From: Methanosarcina sp. KYL-1
GTDB taxonomy: Archaea > Halobacteriota > Methanosarcinia > Methanosarcinales > Methanosarcinaceae
Assembly: GCF_024372725.1 (NCBI RefSeq)
Contig: NZ_VOUA01000008.1
Coordinates: forward strand, 58,067 to 122,066
Length of the DNA: 64,000 bases
Direction: 5' to 3'
The notes beneath the pieces were generated by a model. It worked only from the letters and a program-made list of their open reading frames with translations. It made no database searches and was not told the origin of the DNA. Shown in pieces: positions 16,518 to 26,314 of this stretch (the first letter of the stretch is position 1; every line of letters begins with the position of its first letter). Position numbers and translations under genes: made by a program.

Positions 16518-16701
16518 CCCCGCAGCTTGCTGCGGGGATGGACACTTCCCCGAAAACCGTTGATGATATGCGCTTTCTCAAATCCATTTTTTGTTTGTTA
16601 ACTTCTGCTCGAACTAAACCGTGTTAGGTCTATTGTCTTCTTTTACGGAATTTTCAGCGGTGGCGCGAACATACCCCGTTGCTTGCAGCGGGGTGCGCCA
16701 G
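16518..16701. mobile_element. Possible non-autonomous palindrome-ended element (IS200/IS605-like ends)
   Basis: Two near-identical palindromes bracket about 135 bp of non-coding DNA. CCCCGCAGC-TT-GCTGCGGGG lies at 16518-16537 and CCCCGTTGC-TT-GCAGCGGGG at 16674-16693. Each is preceded by ATA, and the right one is enclosed by TGGCGC/GCGCCA. Subterminal hairpins of this kind are typical of IS200/IS605 transposons and their short derivatives (PATEs). No transposase frame remains. An RNA with two hairpins is the alternative. Confidence 0.5.
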
Positions 16702-16748
16702 CGCAACTTTGATTGAAAAATAAGAACCGGGATTTGCGTCCGGGCATT

Positions 16749-17942
16749 TTAATGCCTGACGAATTCCCCCGGATAGGTATACCTTCCTTTTTCCATTACC
16801 ACACCGGTGTTTATGCTGGTGTTGATTCCGGTGTGTACGTCGTCTCCCATGATCACTCCGACCTTTCTCCGGCCCGTGTCCACCACCCTGCCTTTGACCA
16901 TGATTTTGATGTTTTTCCCATCATGGCGGAGGTTTGCTACTTTCGTGCCGGCCCCGAAGTTGCAGTGATGCCCTATGACACTGTCTCCGACGTAACTCAG
17001 GTGCCCCACGTGGGTGTCGTCCATGACAATCGTGTTCTTGATTTCCACGGCATTTCCGACCCTTACATGGGTCCCGATTGACGTTGAAGGGCGGATAAAG
17101 CAGTTCGGCCCGATATCGCAGTTTTCCCCGATAACCACCGGCCCTTCGATATAGGACCCGCTCCGGATAAGGGAACCTTTTCCTATCACAACTTCCCCTT
17201 TTATTATAGAATGCGGCTCCACAGTGCCTTCGCACCGGCCCTTCAGGTCTTTGAGGAGATATTCATTTGCCTTCAGAAGGTCCCAGGGGTAACCTATGTC
17301 AATCCATTCTGATTCCAGGGGCCTGTACCCCACAGCTGCCCCGCTGTCTATCATCATCTGGATGGAATCCGTGATCTCAAGTTCTCCCCGCTCAGAAACC
17401 CGGGTCTTTTCTATGAAGCCGAAGATTGATTCCCGGAAGAGGTAGATCCCGGCATTTGCAAGGTTTGTGGGGGGAACTCTCGGTTTTTCTATAATCTTTA
17501 CGACTTTTTCTCCTTCGGTTTCAAGTACCCCGAAGTCCGAGGGGTTATCCACTTCTTTTACGCAGATTACAGCTTCTTCTTCCCTTGCAAGCAGGTTTTT
17601 AAGGTCATCTGCCCCGATCAGCATGTCTCCGTTGAGTACGAGGAATGCTCCCTTGACATGCCCCCGGGCATGGCCTATGGCATCGGCTGTCCCCCGCTGT
17701 TTTTCCTGGCGCACATAGTCGATACTGACGCCCCATTTGCTCCCGTTCCCGAAGTATTCCCGGATCTTCCTTTCCAGATAGCCCGTAATGAAGACAAAGC
17801 CGTCAACTCCTGCCTCCACAGCTGCGTTAAGGATATGCTCCAGGATGGGTTTGTTTGCAACCGGGAGCATGACTTTCGGGTAGTCGGAAGTCAGGGGTTC
17901 CATCCGTGTTCCTTTGCCTGCTACAAGGACAACCGCTTTCAT
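16749..17942 (-). CDS. Bifunctional sugar-1-phosphate nucleotidylyltransferase/acetyltransferase (copy 1)
   Basis: A 397-residue GlmU-like enzyme. The N-terminal nucleotidyltransferase has [47 protein letters not shown] and [19 protein letters not shown]. From about residue 245 a left-handed beta-helix of hexapeptide repeats follows ([38 protein letters not shown]), the acetyltransferase part. In methanogens such fusions convert GlcN-1-P through GlcNAc-1-P to UDP-GlcNAc. The ATG overlaps the glmM stop (ATGA) and has a GGAGG site, so it is translationally coupled to the mutase supplying its substrate. Confidence 0.88.
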   Translation of the reverse strand: MKAVVLVAGKGTRMEPLTSDYPKVMLPVANKPILEHILNAAVEAGVDGFVFITGYLERKIREYFGNGSKWGVSIDYVRQEKQRGTADAIGHARGHVKGAFLVLNGDMLIGADDLKNLLAREEEAVICVKEVDNPSDFGVLETEGEKVVKIIEKPRVPPTNLANAGIYLFRESIFGFIEKTRVSERGELEITDSIQMMIDSGAAVGYRPLESEWIDIGYPWDLLKANEYLLKDLKGRCEGTVEPHSIIKGEVVIGKGSLIRSGSYIEGPVVIGENCDIGPNCFIRPSTSIGTHVRVGNAVEIKNTIVMDDTHVGHLSYVGDSVIGHHCNFGAGTKVANLRHDGKNIKIMVKGRVVDTGRRKVGVIMGDDVHTGINTSINTGVVMEKGRYTYPGEFVRH

Positions 17943-19243
17943 GTAAGTGCCTCCTTTACCACTTTTTCAGCCATTTTAAAGATCTCGTCCACGTTTTCCC
18001 GGGCCTCTGCGGTGACCCTCACCTTTGCTTCGGTGCCCGAGGGACGGACAAGCACCCAGCCGCCTTCCAGGTCAACGCGGATGCCGTCAATATCAAGGAC
18101 TTTTCCCATGGGTTCAAGCTTTGCCTTCACCTTCTCCATGAGTTCGGCTTTCTTTTCGTTTGCACAGGGCAGGGCTCCTCTTTTCGTGGCGTAGCAGGGC
18201 AGCTCTTCCCTGAGTTTGCTCAGCGGCTTTTCCTGCACGATCTCAACCAGCTTTGCTGCAGCGTAGATCCCGTCCGGGCAGTAAGAGATGCGGGGGAAAA
18301 TCCAGCTCCCTGAAGGTTCGCCCCCATACACGGCCCCGCTTTTCTTGATGCCTTCTGCCACGTAGACGTCCCCCACCCTGGTCCTCAGGATTTCTGAGCC
18401 CTGCAGGGAATCATCTACCATCATGGAGGTGTCCACGGGCACTACAACGGTTCCTCCCCGCCCTCCGCATTCGAAGCGCCCGAAGATTGCAAGCATTTCG
18501 TCCCCGGAAACAAAGCTGCCTTTCTCGTCAACGGCCATCATCCGGTCGGCATCTCCGTCATGGGCAATCCCGAGAGCTGCTCCGAAACTCACAACGGCTT
18601 TCCTGAGCATGGAAAGGTTTTCTTCATTGGGCTCGGGGTTCCTGGCCGGGAAGTGCCCGTCAGGCTGGGCATTAAGCGTTATTACCTCGCACCCGAGTTC
18701 CTGTAAAAGGTAAGGGGTAATGGTCCCTCCGGCTCCGCAGCCGCAGTCAACCACAACTCGCAGCCTGGAGTTTCCCACGAGTTTTTTTATCATTTCCATA
18801 TGGGCCCTGACGGCATTTCCGTTTTCCAAAACCCTCCCTATCCGGTCCCAGGAAGCGAGGGGAAAGCTGCCATTCTCTATTGCTGCCTCGATTTCTTCCT
18901 GCTGGGCCGAGTCAAACGCCATTCCATCCGGGTTCCAGAGCTTGATCCCTACATGCTCAGAGGGGTTATGGGATGCAGTGACCATCACCCCGCAGTCGTA
19001 ATCCCTTGCGGCATATGCAAGGGTGGGAGTGGTCACAAGCCCTATCCGTGTTACCTCGCAGCCGGCCGAAGTCAGCCCTGCAATTAGGGAATGTTCGATC
19101 ATTGGGGCTGCAACTCTCGGGTCCCTCCCGATTACTGCGGTTTTTTTTCCGCTTCCTACCACAAGCCCTACCTTTAGGGCAAGTTCGGCAGTGATTTCTT
19201 TATTTGCTACACCTCTAATTCCTGAAGATCCGAAGAGTTTCAT
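17939..19243 (-). CDS. glmM: Phosphoglucosamine mutase
   Basis: An alpha-D-phosphohexomutase of 434 residues (437 if the upstream GTG is used). It interconverts glucosamine-6-P and glucosamine-1-P. The phosphoserine loop is [17 protein letters not shown], the metal loop is [18 protein letters not shown], the sugar loop is [10 protein letters not shown], and the phosphate loop is [16 protein letters not shown]. The ATG at 19243 is preferred because GGAGTGGGA lies at the right spacing. It overlaps the downstream nucleotidyltransferase by four bases and lies behind glmS, together giving a full amino-sugar pathway. Confidence 0.9.
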   Translation of the reverse strand: MKLFGSSGIRGVANKEITAELALKVGLVVGSGKKTAVIGRDPRVAAPMIEHSLIAGLTSAGCEVTRIGLVTTPTLAYAARDYDCGVMVTASHNPSEHVGIKLWNPDGMAFDSAQQEEIEAAIENGSFPLASWDRIGRVLENGNAVRAHMEMIKKLVGNSRLRVVVDCGCGAGGTITPYLLQELGCEVITLNAQPDGHFPARNPEPNEENLSMLRKAVVSFGAALGIAHDGDADRMMAVDEKGSFVSGDEMLAIFGRFECGGRGGTVVVPVDTSMMVDDSLQGSEILRTRVGDVYVAEGIKKSGAVYGGEPSGSWIFPRISYCPDGIYAAAKLVEIVQEKPLSKLREELPCYATKRGALPCANEKKAELMEKVKAKLEPMGKVLDIDGIRVDLEGGWVLVRPSGTEAKVRVTAEARENVDEIFKMAEKVVKEALT

Positions 19244-19367
19244 ATTTCCCACTCCAACATTTCCGCAAATTCGGTGGTTTCTTCTCCTTTATGGCGTTTC
19301 CATGGCAGATCCAAATACCTATGGCTTGCTTACTTAACTTCCTTATTTTACTTAATCAATTAATTTC

Positions 19368-19447
19368 TTTATTTGACTTCCTTATTTGACTTCCTTATTT
19401 GACTTCCTTATTTGACTTCCTTATTTGACTTCCTTATTTGACTTTTT
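19368..19447. repeat. 13-bp tandem repeat between glmS and glmM
   Basis: About six perfect copies of TTATTTGACTTCC end 24 bp from the glmS stop. The adjacent TTACTTAACTTCCTTATTTTAC at about 19330 looks like degenerate older copies. Confidence 0.9.
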
Positions 19448-19470
19448 ATTGAAATTTTAATTCTTTCTAA

Positions 19471-21324
19471 TCACTCCACTGTGACGCTCTTTGCAAGGTT
19501 TCGTGGCTTATCGATCGAGCAGTCCAGGGCAAGAGCGGTGTAGTAGGCAAGCAGCTGGAGCACCACAACGCTCAGCAGAGGGGCTAGCAGCTCATCGCTC
19601 GGGGGGACCCTTAGAACCACGTCCGCATATTTCCCGATCTCTGTGTCCTTGCTGTCGGCCACTGCAATAACCGTGGCGTCCCTTGCTTTCACTTCTTTTA
19701 TGTTGCTTAGCATCTTCTCATACGTTTGCCCCCTTGTGGCAATGGCAACTACCGGGGTCCCTTCAGCGAGGAGTGCTATTGGCCCGTGCTTGAGTTCACC
19801 TGCGGCAAAGCCTTCAGCATGGACATAAGAAATTTCTTTGAGTTTCAGAGCCCCTTCCAGGGCAATCGGGTAGTTCAGGTGCCTGCCCAGGAAGAAGTAG
19901 TTCTTTGCCCCGGCAAAATTTTCTGCACATTCTTTTATTATTTCTTTCTGGTTGAGGACCTGCTGGATCTGGCCCGGGATTTTCCTGAGTTCCGTTATGA
20001 AATTTTTGACGTAGTCCGGGCTGGACCTGCCCCTTACAAGGGAGAATTTTACGGCAAGGAGGTAAAGAAGGGTAAGCTGGGTGCTGAAGGTCTTGGTAGC
20101 TGCGACTCCGATTTCCGGCCCTGCGCGGGTGTAAAGGACACTGTCGGTTTCCCTTGTAATGGTGCTTCCTACGACATTTGTGATCGCAAGGGTCGGGCAG
20201 TTATATGACCTGATCTCCCGGACGGCTGCCAGGGTATCTGCGGTTTCTCCTGACTGGGTGATCGCAATGGCAAGAGTCCCCCCCTCCATAACCGGGTTTC
20301 TGTACCTGTATTCCGAACATATGTCAATATCACAGTGAATTCCTGCAATCTGTTCGATAAGGTACTTTCCCAGGAGTCCGGCATGCCAGGAGGTTCCGCA
20401 GGCAAGGATCTGCACCCTGGAAAGCTTCCGGATCTCGTCATCACCCAGGGTCAGCTCTTCGAGGTATATGGCCCCTTCAAGCTCTGATACCTTGCCTGAA
20501 AGGGTGCTGTGGATGGCGCTTACCTGTTCATGGATTTCTTTAAGCATGAAATGCTCGTATCCGGCTTTTTCCGCAGCTTCGAAGTCCCATTCTATCTTTT
20601 CGACCGTTTTATTCAGGAGATCTCCTTCCCGGTTAAAGACCTCCACCCCTTCCGGGCTGAGGACGGCTGTTTCAAAGTCGTCTACGAAGATAACGTCTCT
20701 GGTGTGGGCAAGAAAAGCTGTTACGTCCGATGCAGCAAAGTTTTCTCCATTTCCAATCCCTATAACAAGGGGGCTGTCTTTTTTGGCGACTACAAGCTTT
20801 CCCGGCTCGTCGGAGGAAACGGTTGCAACCGCGTAGGACCCTTCGATCTCTTTTAAGGCTTCCCTGAGCCCATCCAGAAGCCCGCATTTTACTTCGTTTC
20901 CTTCAGGTTTTCCGTAAATGTGTTTGTGGAGGAGGTGAACGATCACTTCGGTATCGGTCTCGGATTTGAATTCGTACCCCTCCTCTATCAGCTGTTCCTT
21001 CAAAGCCAGGTAATTCTCGATGATCCCGTTATGGACAATGGATAGTTTTCCCGGCTTGCCCGAGTTGTGCGGGTGGGCATTTTCCGTACTTGGCCTTCCG
21101 TGGGTTGCCCAGCGGGTGTGCCCTATCCCGACGTTTCCTCCTAGCTTTTTAGGGATTTCGGCTTCAAGGTTTACAATTTTTCCTACGGATTTATAAGTCT
21201 CAATCCCGCTTCCAAGCACGGTGATGCCTGCGGAGTCATACCCGCGGTACTCGAGTTTTTTAAGAGAATCGATAAGAACCGGTGCTGCAAGGCTTTTCCC
21301 TGCATACCCTACAATTCCGCACAT
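19471..21324 (-). CDS. glmS: Glutamine-fructose-6-phosphate aminotransferase
   Basis: A 617-residue enzyme making glucosamine-6-phosphate, the first step of amino-sugar synthesis. The class II amidotransferase domain starts at Cys2 (MCGIVGYAGK), with GIGHTRWATHG and HNGIIENYLALKE. Two SIS sugar-isomerase domains follow (LACGTSWHAGLLGKYLIEQ, AITQSGETADTLAAVRE, FFLGRHLNYPIALEGALKLK, EGFAAGELKHGPIALL), ending in DKPRNLAKSVTVE, the invariant C-terminus carrying the catalytic Lys. GAGGAGG precedes the ATG. It sits 19 bp behind the second GlmU-like gene. No glmS ribozyme is seen upstream. Confidence 0.96.
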   Translation of the reverse strand: MCGIVGYAGKSLAAPVLIDSLKKLEYRGYDSAGITVLGSGIETYKSVGKIVNLEAEIPKKLGGNVGIGHTRWATHGRPSTENAHPHNSGKPGKLSIVHNGIIENYLALKEQLIEEGYEFKSETDTEVIVHLLHKHIYGKPEGNEVKCGLLDGLREALKEIEGSYAVATVSSDEPGKLVVAKKDSPLVIGIGNGENFAASDVTAFLAHTRDVIFVDDFETAVLSPEGVEVFNREGDLLNKTVEKIEWDFEAAEKAGYEHFMLKEIHEQVSAIHSTLSGKVSELEGAIYLEELTLGDDEIRKLSRVQILACGTSWHAGLLGKYLIEQIAGIHCDIDICSEYRYRNPVMEGGTLAIAITQSGETADTLAAVREIRSYNCPTLAITNVVGSTITRETDSVLYTRAGPEIGVAATKTFSTQLTLLYLLAVKFSLVRGRSSPDYVKNFITELRKIPGQIQQVLNQKEIIKECAENFAGAKNYFFLGRHLNYPIALEGALKLKEISYVHAEGFAAGELKHGPIALLAEGTPVVAIATRGQTYEKMLSNIKEVKARDATVIAVADSKDTEIGKYADVVLRVPPSDELLAPLLSVVVLQLLAYYTALALDCSIDKPRNLAKSVTVE

Positions 21325-21343
21325 TTTTTATCCTCCTCTCCCC

Positions 21344-22561
21344 TCAAAGGACTACCGAATTGCGGGGAAGGTCCCTGTATATTGTGTTTCCTGATTCAAC
21401 CTGGCAGTCCACAGCTATCATTATCCCCGCTTTAACAAGTACCCTGCACCCTATCTGGTTGTCGTCCCCGAGAATTGTCCCCAGTTTCGGGGCGTAGTGA
21501 ATGGCGCCGTTTATGTTGATTTCCAGGTCTTCTTTTTCTTCAACAAAGAAGCCCGTTCCAAGGGTATTGTTGCTCCCCATTATGGAATTCGGAATTTTCC
21601 CATGGGACGAAATCCTGCAGTCATTCATTATGATGCTGTTTTCGATTTCTGTAAAAGACCTTATAGATACGTTGTCTCCTATGGTCGTGGAGGGCAGGAT
21701 AACAACGTTGGGCCCGATGTCACAGTTTTCCCCTATTATGACAGGTCCCACAATGTAGGTCCCGGTCCGGATTTTTGTGTTTTTCCCGACTGCCACCTTG
21801 CCCCTGATTATCACTCCTTCTTCCAGTTTTCCTTCCAGCTGCAGGTCTCTGGCAGCGTTTAAAACTATGGAATTTGCTTTAAGGAGGTCCCAGGCATGGA
21901 TTGCATCCAGCCATTTTGACTCGGTAGGGACGGCAGTAACCGTTTTTCCTTCGTTGATCATAAGCTGGATGGTATCAGTTATTGCATACTCCCCGTTTTC
22001 GGATATGGGCGTCTTTTCTATGGTTTCGAAGACCTGGGGTGTAAAGATGTAAATCCCGGTGTTTACAATATGGCTCACGTCTCCCGGCCTCTTTTCCAGG
22101 ATCCTGGTTACTTTCTTTCCTTCTTTAAGGACTACCCCGTAGCCTGAAGTTTCTCCCATTTTTACGGTGAGGATGCTTGCGTCTCCCTCATGATTCATAA
22201 GGAGGTCGGCGATGGTCTGTGCCTCTATAAGGTTGTCCCCGTTAAGGACCAGGAATTCGGAATCTTCCAGGCCAATAAATTTCTTTGCCTGTTTGACCGC
22301 GTGGGCAGTTCCCAGCTGGGCTTTTTGTTCCACATATTTTATGTTTACCCCGAAATTCAGCCCGTCTTCAAAATAGTCCATTATGCGTTCTTTTTCGTAC
22401 CCCACGACAAGTATGATCTCTGTGACCCCGTTTTTTTCAAGCGAAGTTATGACATGCTCCAGAATAGGCCTGTTCGCAACAGGGAGCATCACTTTAGAAC
22501 GAGTAAGGGTAAGAGGCCTGCAGCGCAGCCCCTCTCCCGCTGCAAGGATGATGGCTTTCAT
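21344..22561 (-). CDS. Bifunctional sugar-1-phosphate nucleotidylyltransferase/acetyltransferase (copy 2)
   Basis: A 405-residue paralog of 16749-17942 and first gene of the glm operon. The nucleotidyltransferase signature is IILAAGEGLRCRPLTLTRSK, with FLVLNGDNLI, VKMGETSGYGVVLKEG and ESKWLDAIHAWDLLKAN. The C-terminal beta-helix has [38 protein letters not shown] and RVLVKAGIMIAVDCQVESG. The presence of two such fusions around glmS-glmM suggests different sugar preferences (for example GlcNAc-1-P against glucose-1-P or GalNAc-1-P), but this cannot be read from the sequence. Confidence 0.87.
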   Translation of the reverse strand: MKAIILAAGEGLRCRPLTLTRSKVMLPVANRPILEHVITSLEKNGVTEIILVVGYEKERIMDYFEDGLNFGVNIKYVEQKAQLGTAHAVKQAKKFIGLEDSEFLVLNGDNLIEAQTIADLLMNHEGDASILTVKMGETSGYGVVLKEGKKVTRILEKRPGDVSHIVNTGIYIFTPQVFETIEKTPISENGEYAITDTIQLMINEGKTVTAVPTESKWLDAIHAWDLLKANSIVLNAARDLQLEGKLEEGVIIRGKVAVGKNTKIRTGTYIVGPVIIGENCDIGPNVVILPSTTIGDNVSIRSFTEIENSIIMNDCRISSHGKIPNSIMGSNNTLGTGFFVEEKEDLEININGAIHYAPKLGTILGDDNQIGCRVLVKAGIMIAVDCQVESGNTIYRDLPRNSVVL

Positions 22562-22710
22562 AAGTAAAAGAACCTTTTTTAGAATTTATACGTTGCCTTC
22601 AAAAGTTTCCGGGGCCTGAAAACAGTATATGTGACATTTGGGACGTATACGGCAAAAGGTATCCTCCCCTATCGTTTAAAAAAGTTATGGGGGGGCTTTA
22701 TGAGTAACTT

Positions 22711-23658
22711 TTATCCGTACAGGACAAAGAGCCCGGCCACATATGCAAGGTAAGCTCCCAGAATGAGGCCCCCCTCCCATCTCGCCAGTTTTTTTCCCGT
22801 AAGCCCGAAACCTATAAGTGCAAGCATAATCAGGAGCATGAAGGGGAAATCGTATCCTGCAAGCTGCTCCGAAACAGGCAGTACCCGGATCTGGGATGAG
22901 GCTCCGAGGATCATGGCAATGTCCATGGTATTTGCCCCGAGGATGTTTCCGATGGAGAGGTCCTGGTGCCCTTTCTTGAGGGAGGCGATTGCCGTTGCAA
23001 GTTCGGGGAGGGAGGTCCCGACCGCAACCATTGTCAGGGCTATGATCACTTCAGGGACGCCCAGCCATTCGGCAATCTTAATTCCTGAGTCTACCAGGAT
23101 CCTGCTTCCAATGACTACCGAAAGGGCGCCCAGGATGAAAACGGCTATGTCTTTTTTCATCTCCGTTATTTTGAGGCGTTCTCTTCCGTTTTTTTCATTC
23201 CCGAAAAGTTTGTACTGGGTCTTTGAGGCATGGAAGAGGAATGCAAAGAAGACAAGCAGTAGCAAAAGCCCGTCAAGCCCGTTTACATTCCCATCCCGGC
23301 TGACGAGGACCAGGATTATCCCTGAGAAAAGCATCAGCCCGCTTTTTAGGAGGAAGGTGTCGTCCTGCACGGGGATTGCCTTTACGGCTATAATAGAGCC
23401 CAGAATGAGCCCGGTGTTACAGATGGCAGAGCCTACCGCATTTCCTATTGTCATGTCGGTGTGCCCGATATAAGCCGCTGTTGCGGAAACGGCAAATTCC
23501 GGGGCAGTAGTTGCAAAACTGACAATAGTTGCCCCTATGATCATTTTGGGGATTCCGCTTTTGTTCGAGATGGCTACTGCGGCTTCTATAAACCAGTCCG
23601 AGCCTTTGCTTATCATTGCCAGGCTCAGCAGGAAAAGAAAGATAAGAAGCAAGTCCAT
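22711..23658 (-). CDS. Ca2+/Na+ exchanger family transporter
   Basis: A 315-residue membrane protein (start chosen at MDLLLIFLF, an upstream ATG adds seven residues) of the CaCA cation exchanger family. It has about ten hydrophobic helices in two halves and the duplicated alpha motifs: GATIVSFATTAPEFAVSATA with GSAICNTGLILG in the first half, and VGTSLPELATAIASLKKG with GNILGANTMDIAMILGAS in the second. These line the ion path, with acidic residues in the PE positions. It probably exports Ca2+ using Na+ or H+ across the cytoplasmic membrane. Monocistronic by spacing. Confidence 0.88.
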   Translation of the reverse strand: MDLLLIFLFLLSLAMISKGSDWFIEAAVAISNKSGIPKMIIGATIVSFATTAPEFAVSATAAYIGHTDMTIGNAVGSAICNTGLILGSIIAVKAIPVQDDTFLLKSGLMLFSGIILVLVSRDGNVNGLDGLLLLLVFFAFLFHASKTQYKLFGNEKNGRERLKITEMKKDIAVFILGALSVVIGSRILVDSGIKIAEWLGVPEVIIALTMVAVGTSLPELATAIASLKKGHQDLSIGNILGANTMDIAMILGASSQIRVLPVSEQLAGYDFPFMLLIMLALIGFGLTGKKLARWEGGLILGAYLAYVAGLFVLYG

Positions 23659-23787
23659 GGCCCCTCTTAACAGCGGCAAAGAATATAACTCAATCGCCTG
23701 GTATTTTTTCTCTCATCTATGCGAAAAATCTTCCCTATTTTACTTATAATAAAATTTAAAATGTGGTTCTTAAAATGAAAAAGTAGT

Positions 23788-24072
23788 TTACGCTTCTATC
23801 CCAACCCCTCTCCAGAAAGCCACGTAATTCTTGATTTCCTTTGCCGCAGGACTGGGATCGGGGTAATACCAGGCAGCATCGTTATTGACTTCTCCTTCCA
23901 CCACAACATCATAGTAGCAGGCTTTTCCCTTCCAGGGGCATGTCGTGTGGGTTTCACTCTCTTTAAGGTATTCCCTTTTTACGGACTCGGGCGGGAAATA
24001 GACATTCCCTTCCATGATTTTCGTTTCGCTGCTCTCTGCAAGTACCTTTCCTTTCCATGTTGCTTTTGCCAT
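23788..24072 (-). CDS. DUF427 domain protein
   Basis: A 94-residue protein consisting of one DUF427 domain: MAKATWKGKVLAES, VYFPPESVKREYL, HTTCPWKGKACYYDVVVEGE, AAWYYPDPSPAAKEIKNYVAF. The CPWKG and WYYPDP motifs are diagnostic. Biochemical role is unknown. The ATG at 24072 is preferred over the one five codons upstream. Confidence 0.85.
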   Translation of the reverse strand: MAKATWKGKVLAESSETKIMEGNVYFPPESVKREYLKESETHTTCPWKGKACYYDVVVEGEVNNDAAWYYPDPSPAAKEIKNYVAFWRGVGIEA

Positions 24073-24475
24073 CCTTTCCACTCCCAAAAACAGTTCTCTG
24101 GTTATTATTTGATAAATAAATTACCCGGCATTATAAAATATCTATCTGTTCCCATAAAAAATTGCAACTTCTTCCAGGAAATGTAATATTTTTCCAAAGT
24201 TGCGGATTTTTTCCTGAAATGAACACGCTTTCTGGAAACCGCAGGCTGAGGGGGTGGGCAGTGAGTCAGATTTATATAAAAACTATGTAATACAGTACAC
24301 AAAACAATAAATGCAGGTCATTGTATGCATGCAAGGATTTATTTTGTATGCACAGCAATATCCTTCTTTGTATGTTTTTTAGATAGTGCCTCTTCCAGCT
24401 CATTTTATGCTTCAATTGAGGGGAAGGTTCACTAAAGATTTTTAATAAGGAAACGCGTCATTTACAGGGAAACTC
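24073..24475. other. Intergenic region between divergent genes
   Basis: 403 bp. A TATA-like ATTTATATAA at 24270-24279 is a candidate promoter for the antiporter gene, with a leader of about 180 nt. A 36-codon frame at 24325-24435 (signal-like hydrophobic) lies in that leader without a clear ribosome site. Confidence 0.4.
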
Positions 24476-26314
24476 ATGGTTGATCCGATCTTTCTGCTGG
24501 GGCTGGTGGTTGCCGTGCTCGTCATGTCCCTCGTGGCACAGGCCCTCAGCCGTTATTTCCAGATCCCTTTCATTATCTTCCTGTTGATTGAAGGAATCAT
24601 AGCAGGGCCTGAAGTCCTGAACCTGCTAAACCCTGCAATCTACATCCAGGGGCTCAGTGCCATAGTGGCAATCTCCGTAGCTGTGATTGTCTTTGACGGG
24701 GGGCTGCACATTGACCTGAAGCACCTGAGGGGTGTCCAGGAAAGTGTGATGAAGTTGACCACAATCGGGGTACTCATAACTTTCCTCGGGATAACAGTGC
24801 TGACCAGCATCCTGATAGATGTCCCCCTCCAGATTGCCGCCCTTTTCGGGGCACTTATCACGGCTACAGGGCCTACGGTGATAGGGCCCATAGTCAGGAA
24901 CATCCAGGTCTGCCATAAGGTAGGCAAGATCCTGGAACTTGAAGGAGTCCTGAACGATGCGGCAAGTGTGATCCTGGCAGCTATGGTCTTTGAATGGGTC
25001 GCAGCAGAACTTTCCGGGACGGATGCGGTAGTTTTTATCCTGTACAGGCTGGGAATCGGGCTCTTTACAGGAGGCTTAAGCGGGCTATCTCTGCGCTGGT
25101 TCTTTACCCGGGGCACAGTAATCAGCAAGCAGACCGCAAGGCTTGTGACCCTGACCTCGGTCTTTGCCTGTTTCGTACTTTCCGAATTCCTGGGCAACGA
25201 GTCCGGGATCCTGGCGGTTGCGGTTTTCGGGATTATAATCGGGACTTCGGAGTTCCCCTACAAAGAAACGATCAAGGAGTTCAAAGGCGACATCGTAACT
25301 GTGATGCTCTCCCTTATTTTCATCCTCCTTGCGGCAATGCTGAGGTTTGAGGATATCCAGAGGATCGGGGTAGGCGGGATTGTCCTTGTCCTGCTCATGA
25401 TCGTGCTTGTCCGCCCGATTGCGGTCTTTGTCTCGATGTGGAATTCGAAGCTCCGCACGAATGAGAAGCTCTTCATTTCTTTCGTGGGGCCCAGGGGAGT
25501 TGTCCCAACTTCCGTTGCGACATATTTCGCAATCAAACTGGACGCAATGGGCATTTACGGAGGGCAGACCCTGGTGGGCCTGGTCTTCCTTACGGTTATT
25601 ATCACAGTTCTCCTTACCGGGGGCCTTTCAAAAAGAGTCGCGCAGATACTGGAGGTAATTCCTATGGAAATCCTTATTATTGGCGGTGGGAAAGTAGGCA
25701 GAATTCTTGCCGAACGCTTTGACCGGAGAGGTGAAAATGTTGTGGTTGTGGACATCTCTGAAGAAAACTGCAAAAAATGCATGGAACTCGGAATCCGGAC
25801 CGTGCAGGGCGATGCGGGCGATGTCAATGTCCTGAAAAAAGCCGGGATTGAAAATGCCAAGTATGTTGTTGCTACCACCAACAAGGACAACACGAACCTG
25901 CTCTTCTGCCAGATTGCAAAAGCCAGCTTCGGGTTCAGAGGAGACCAGCTCGTTGCCAGGGTTAACGACATCGAGAATTTGCAGGCTTTCTGGGACCTGG
26001 GAATTCGCGCCATGAGCCCGGCAATGACCACGGCAGTGGTAATAGACAACATGATCGGAAGGCCTCACCTCTTCTCCATGTGTGAAGTTGGGGGCGGAGG
26101 CGACATTATGGAAGTCAAGGTCACGAATCCGAAGGTTGTGGGAAAAGCCGTAAAAGAGATCCATTTTCCGGAAAAAAGCCTCCTGGTCATGGTACAGCGG
26201 GGCAATGAATCCATCATAGCCCACGGCAGCCTCGTACTGGAATATGGCGATATCGTGACGGTTATAGGGGAAGGAGATTCCGGAAAACAGGCTGCTGACA
26301 TCCTTCACAAATAA
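24476..26314 (+). CDS. CPA1-type cation/proton antiporter with TrkA regulatory domains
   Basis: A 612-residue membrane protein. Residues 1-385 form about 12 transmembrane helices of a Na+ or K+/H+ exchanger, with VFDGGLHIDLKHL, TATGPTVIGPIVR and LEGVLNDAASVILAA carrying the conserved Asn-Asp pair for ion binding. From residue 395 a Rossmann TrkA-N/RCK domain begins (MEILIIGGGKVGRILAERF, VQGDAGDVNVLKKAGIENA), and after residue 530 a TrkA-C domain (MEVKVTNPKVVGKAVKEI) senses nucleotides or ions. It probably extrudes K+ or Na+ under control of NAD(H) or cyclic dinucleotide, as in KefC/CvrA relatives. The ion is not decided by the sequence. Confidence 0.88.
   Translation: MVDPIFLLGLVVAVLVMSLVAQALSRYFQIPFIIFLLIEGIIAGPEVLNLLNPAIYIQGLSAIVAISVAVIVFDGGLHIDLKHLRGVQESVMKLTTIGVLITFLGITVLTSILIDVPLQIAALFGALITATGPTVIGPIVRNIQVCHKVGKILELEGVLNDAASVILAAMVFEWVAAELSGTDAVVFILYRLGIGLFTGGLSGLSLRWFFTRGTVISKQTARLVTLTSVFACFVLSEFLGNESGILAVAVFGIIIGTSEFPYKETIKEFKGDIVTVMLSLIFILLAAMLRFEDIQRIGVGGIVLVLLMIVLVRPIAVFVSMWNSKLRTNEKLFISFVGPRGVVPTSVATYFAIKLDAMGIYGGQTLVGLVFLTVIITVLLTGGLSKRVAQILEVIPMEILIIGGGKVGRILAERFDRRGENVVVVDISEENCKKCMELGIRTVQGDAGDVNVLKKAGIENAKYVVATTNKDNTNLLFCQIAKASFGFRGDQLVARVNDIENLQAFWDLGIRAMSPAMTTAVVIDNMIGRPHLFSMCEVGGGGDIMEVKVTNPKVVGKAVKEIHFPEKSLLVMVQRGNESIIAHGSLVLEYGDIVTVIGEGDSGKQAADILHK

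Noticed and set aside
21140..21343. glmS ribozyme upstream of glmS
   Set aside because: Only 19 bp separate glmS from the preceding gene, which leaves no room for the ribozyme.
24325..24435. A 36-codon hydrophobic frame in the leader of the antiporter gene
   Set aside because: No ribosome site, and length is within chance expectation. A regulatory leader peptide is possible but unsupported.
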